Assembly: GCA_002432085.1 (NCBI GenBank)
Contig: DJFN01000229.1
Location: 1-6,668, forward strand
DNA length: 6,668 bases
Reading direction: 5' to 3'
Origin: Flavobacteriales bacterium UBA5871
GTDB taxonomy: Bacteria > Bacteroidota > Bacteroidia > Flavobacteriales_D > Crocinitomicaceae
Shown here one piece after another: positions 5,039 to 6,668 of the stretch (position 1 is the first letter of the stretch; every line of letters begins with the position of its first letter). The translations under genes were made by a program, and so were the position numbers. Below the pieces are notes generated by a model. That model made no database searches. It was not told the DNA's origin and saw only the letters and a program-made list of their open reading frames with translations.

Positions 5039-6668
5039 TTAAAACTTGATGCTCAGGGAAGCTGAAATGGTTCTTCCGAAACGTGTCGACCACACAACGT
5101 CGTCTGAATTGTTCAGACCCGAACGGTTGTTCTTGTCGCCTACGAAAACGGTGTTGAACAAGCCTCCGAGACCTTTTGCCGACTCGTCGCTGCGGTTATT
5201 CTGGTAGAAATCCTGACGCTGAGCGAGGATATTTGACACGTTGAGCTTGAACTCGGCACGGTCGCCCCAGAATGTCTTCGTCAGCTGTACATCGACGAAC
5301 GTACGGGCGTTTTCCCACAGATCCGGCTCGTTGATGTTTCCTACGATCGCGATACGACGACCAACACGGTTCACGTTTACGGACATTCCCCAGTTGTAGC
5401 GCGGATTGAGGTAATTCAGACCGGCGTTGAACACATACGGCGATTGCCCCTGCAGCGGACGTGTATCTTCGATCGCTCCTACGACATCCGATACGTCAAC
5501 CACAGAGCGAATGATCGCCAGGTTGGAGTAAACGGTTACTTTATTGAACAGCGAGCTCGTGTCGGTGTCGAACAGGGTAGAGAGCAGCAAACGCGCTTCG
5601 AGCTCGATTCCGTAATTCTGTGCCTGGTCTACATTTTTGTAAGAGATCTCGCTCGTTACATCCGGACGGGAAACCTGCTCGATCGGATTCGTAAAGTGCT
5701 TGTAGAACAGTGTTGCCGAAACGATCTGGCCTTTGCCCGGGTAAAGCTCGTAGCGAGCATCTACGTTCTGGATTTTCGCACGTTGCAGGGAATCGTTTCC
5801 GGATACAACGAAGTTGGTGGTGAAATCGTAAAACGCAAATGGAGCAAGCTCGCGGTACTCAGGACGGTTCAGCGTTTGCGAGTAGCACAGGCGCAGGTTT
5901 TGCTTTTTGTTCAGTGAGTAAACCGCGTTCAGGGAAGGAAGAATGTCCAGCTTGCGGGTATCGAGATTGATCGGCGTGTTGTCCGCTTTATGAGCATTCA
6001 GTTGCTGAATGAAGTATTCGGCACGCACACCCCAGATCAGACGCAGACCTTTTTTGTCTTTATCGTCGACGCTGCGGCCGAAACGGTTGTCCATCATCAG
6101 GTAAGCAGCATGCAATTGCGATTGAGCGGTGTAAGAATCGGAGAATTTCGTTCCGTCTGTCAGCTTGAAGCCACCAACACCCGGATTTCCACCTTCGGCA
6201 GGCTTCAGCAGTCCCATATTCTCAGGAGCGAAAATCTTGTCTTCCGAAAGGTAAAGAAGCGATTCGTCGAATGTAACGTTTCCGCCCACGATACCGTATT
6301 TCGTATAACCGAGCTGACGAGCCTGGAAATCGCGGTTACGCAGCTGTGTCATTCCACCGAATTTAAATTCGGATTTCACTTTCTGCGCCAGTACGAACGG
6401 GTAAGTGAGATCGACTTTAGCGCTGGTGCTGTTCTCCTTGTTATCGGAGAAGAACATACCGCCGCCGTAGCTCGGACCTACGTTCGTGTAGGAAATATTC
6501 GCAACGTATTGCGTATCCAGTGGATTCGGATTGTCCGGATCGCTGATGGTTTTAAAGCGTGTGTAAATCGAACGGTTCAGGCTCGGAACGGTACGGTGAA
6601 TGTTGCTGTAAGAAGCCAGCCAGTTCAGACGAAGCTTCGGCTTTTCGGAAGTACCGATGAGGTGCTCT
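5039..6668 (-). CDS. TonB-dependent outer-membrane receptor, C-terminal beta-barrel part
   Basis: The reading frame is open from the stop at 5039 to the right edge without a break, giving 542 visible residues; the true start and the signal peptide/plug region lie outside the window. The Met at 6457 is internal: barrel-like sequence continues upstream of it (LNWLASYSNIHRTVPSLNRS, then QYVANISYTNVGPSYGGGMFF). Seen: alternating amphipathic strands with aromatic girdles, the receptor hallmark DILPSLNAVYSLNKKQNLRL (fragment residues 241-260), then NRPEYRELAPF, NVDARYELYPGKGQ and FYKHFTNPIE. The C-terminus ends RTISASLSIKF, with the terminal Phe typical of outer-membrane barrels. Known: such receptors import large or scarce ligands (siderophores, glycans, cobalamin, peptides) using TonB-ExbBD energy. 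The ligand cannot be told from the barrel. No SusD-like partner follows; the next gene is a T9SS beta-helix surface protein, a plausible partner by position only. Confidence 0.92.
   Translation of the reverse strand, partial: EHLIGTSEKPKLRLNWLASYSNIHRTVPSLNRSIYTRFKTISDPDNPNPLDTQYVANISYTNVGPSYGGGMFFSDNKENSTSAKVDLTYPFVLAQKVKSEFKFGGMTQLRNRDFQARQLGYTKYGIVGGNVTFDESLLYLSEDKIFAPENMGLLKPAEGGNPGVGGFKLTDGTKFSDSYTAQSQLHAAYLMMDNRFGRSVDDKDKKGLRLIWGVRAEYFIQQLNAHKADNTPINLDTRKLDILPSLNAVYSLNKKQNLRLCYSQTLNRPEYRELAPFAFYDFTTNFVVSGNDSLQRAKIQNVDARYELYPGKGQIVSATLFYKHFTNPIEQVSRPDVTSEISYKNVDQAQNYGIELEARLLLSTLFDTDTSSLFNKVTVYSNLAIIRSVVDVSDVVGAIEDTRPLQGQSPYVFNAGLNYLNPRYNWGMSVNVNRVGRRIAIVGNINEPDLWENARTFVDVQLTKTFWGDRAEFKLNVSNILAQRQDFYQNNRSDESAKGLGGLFNTVFVGDKNNRSGLNNSDDVVWSTRFGRTISASLSIKF

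Noticed and set aside
4851..5093. An 80-codon minus-strand frame spanning the receptor stop and terminator
   Set aside because: It is an out-of-frame reading of the receptor's last codons followed by the terminator hairpin; its residues look like random translation.
5444..5917. A 157-codon plus-strand open frame inside the receptor gene
   Set aside because: It lies wholly opposite a clear TonB receptor barrel, has a basic, low-quality composition with no recognisable domain, and is explained by codon bias of the gene on the other strand.
6455..6457. ATG at 6457 as start of the receptor gene
   Set aside because: The frame stays open for 70 more codons to the window edge with typical barrel sequence, and a barrel without plug and signal peptide would not make sense.

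Overview
The window comes from a member of the Bacteroidota. The evidence is a protein ending in a type IX secretion (T9SS) sorting domain, a TonB-dependent receptor of the Bacteroidota style, a TAnnTTTG-type -7 promoter element, no clear Shine-Dalgarno sequences, and CHU/Flavobacteria-like Ig and PKD modules on a secreted protein. By eye the base composition is near 50% GC and even across the genes. I would not name a genus from this.

Every gene I can support lies on the minus strand. In transcription order (right to left) they are: (1) the C-terminal 542 residues of a TonB-dependent outer-membrane receptor (5039-6668, open at the right edge), closed by a long terminator hairpin (4965-5019); (2) a 325-base intergenic stretch; (3) an 848-residue secreted beta-helix/Ig/PKD protein with a T9SS type A sorting domain (2167-4713), closed by a strong terminator (2113-2146); (4) an intergenic region with an imperfect 140-base inverted repeat built from CGCAGAT units (1915-2079) and a good Bacteroidota promoter (1876-1909) almost touching the next start codon; (5) a pirin-family protein (990-1871) and an NAD(P)H-dependent FMN reductase-like flavoprotein (437-973), 16 bases apart and so very likely one operon; (6) a spacer with a 14-bp perfect palindrome; (7) the N-terminal 101 residues of a membrane-anchored AsmA-like DUF748 protein (1-305, open at the left edge).

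The receptor and the T9SS surface protein plausibly form a functional neighbourhood for surface binding and import of an unknown ligand, with no SusD homologue between them. The terminator and gap between them argue for separate transcription. The pirin/flavoprotein pair is a small redox-type cassette. No new defence, mobile or biosynthetic system is visible. The least explained items are the CGCAGAT inverted-repeat element, the near-leaderless pirin promoter, and the receptor/beta-helix pairing.
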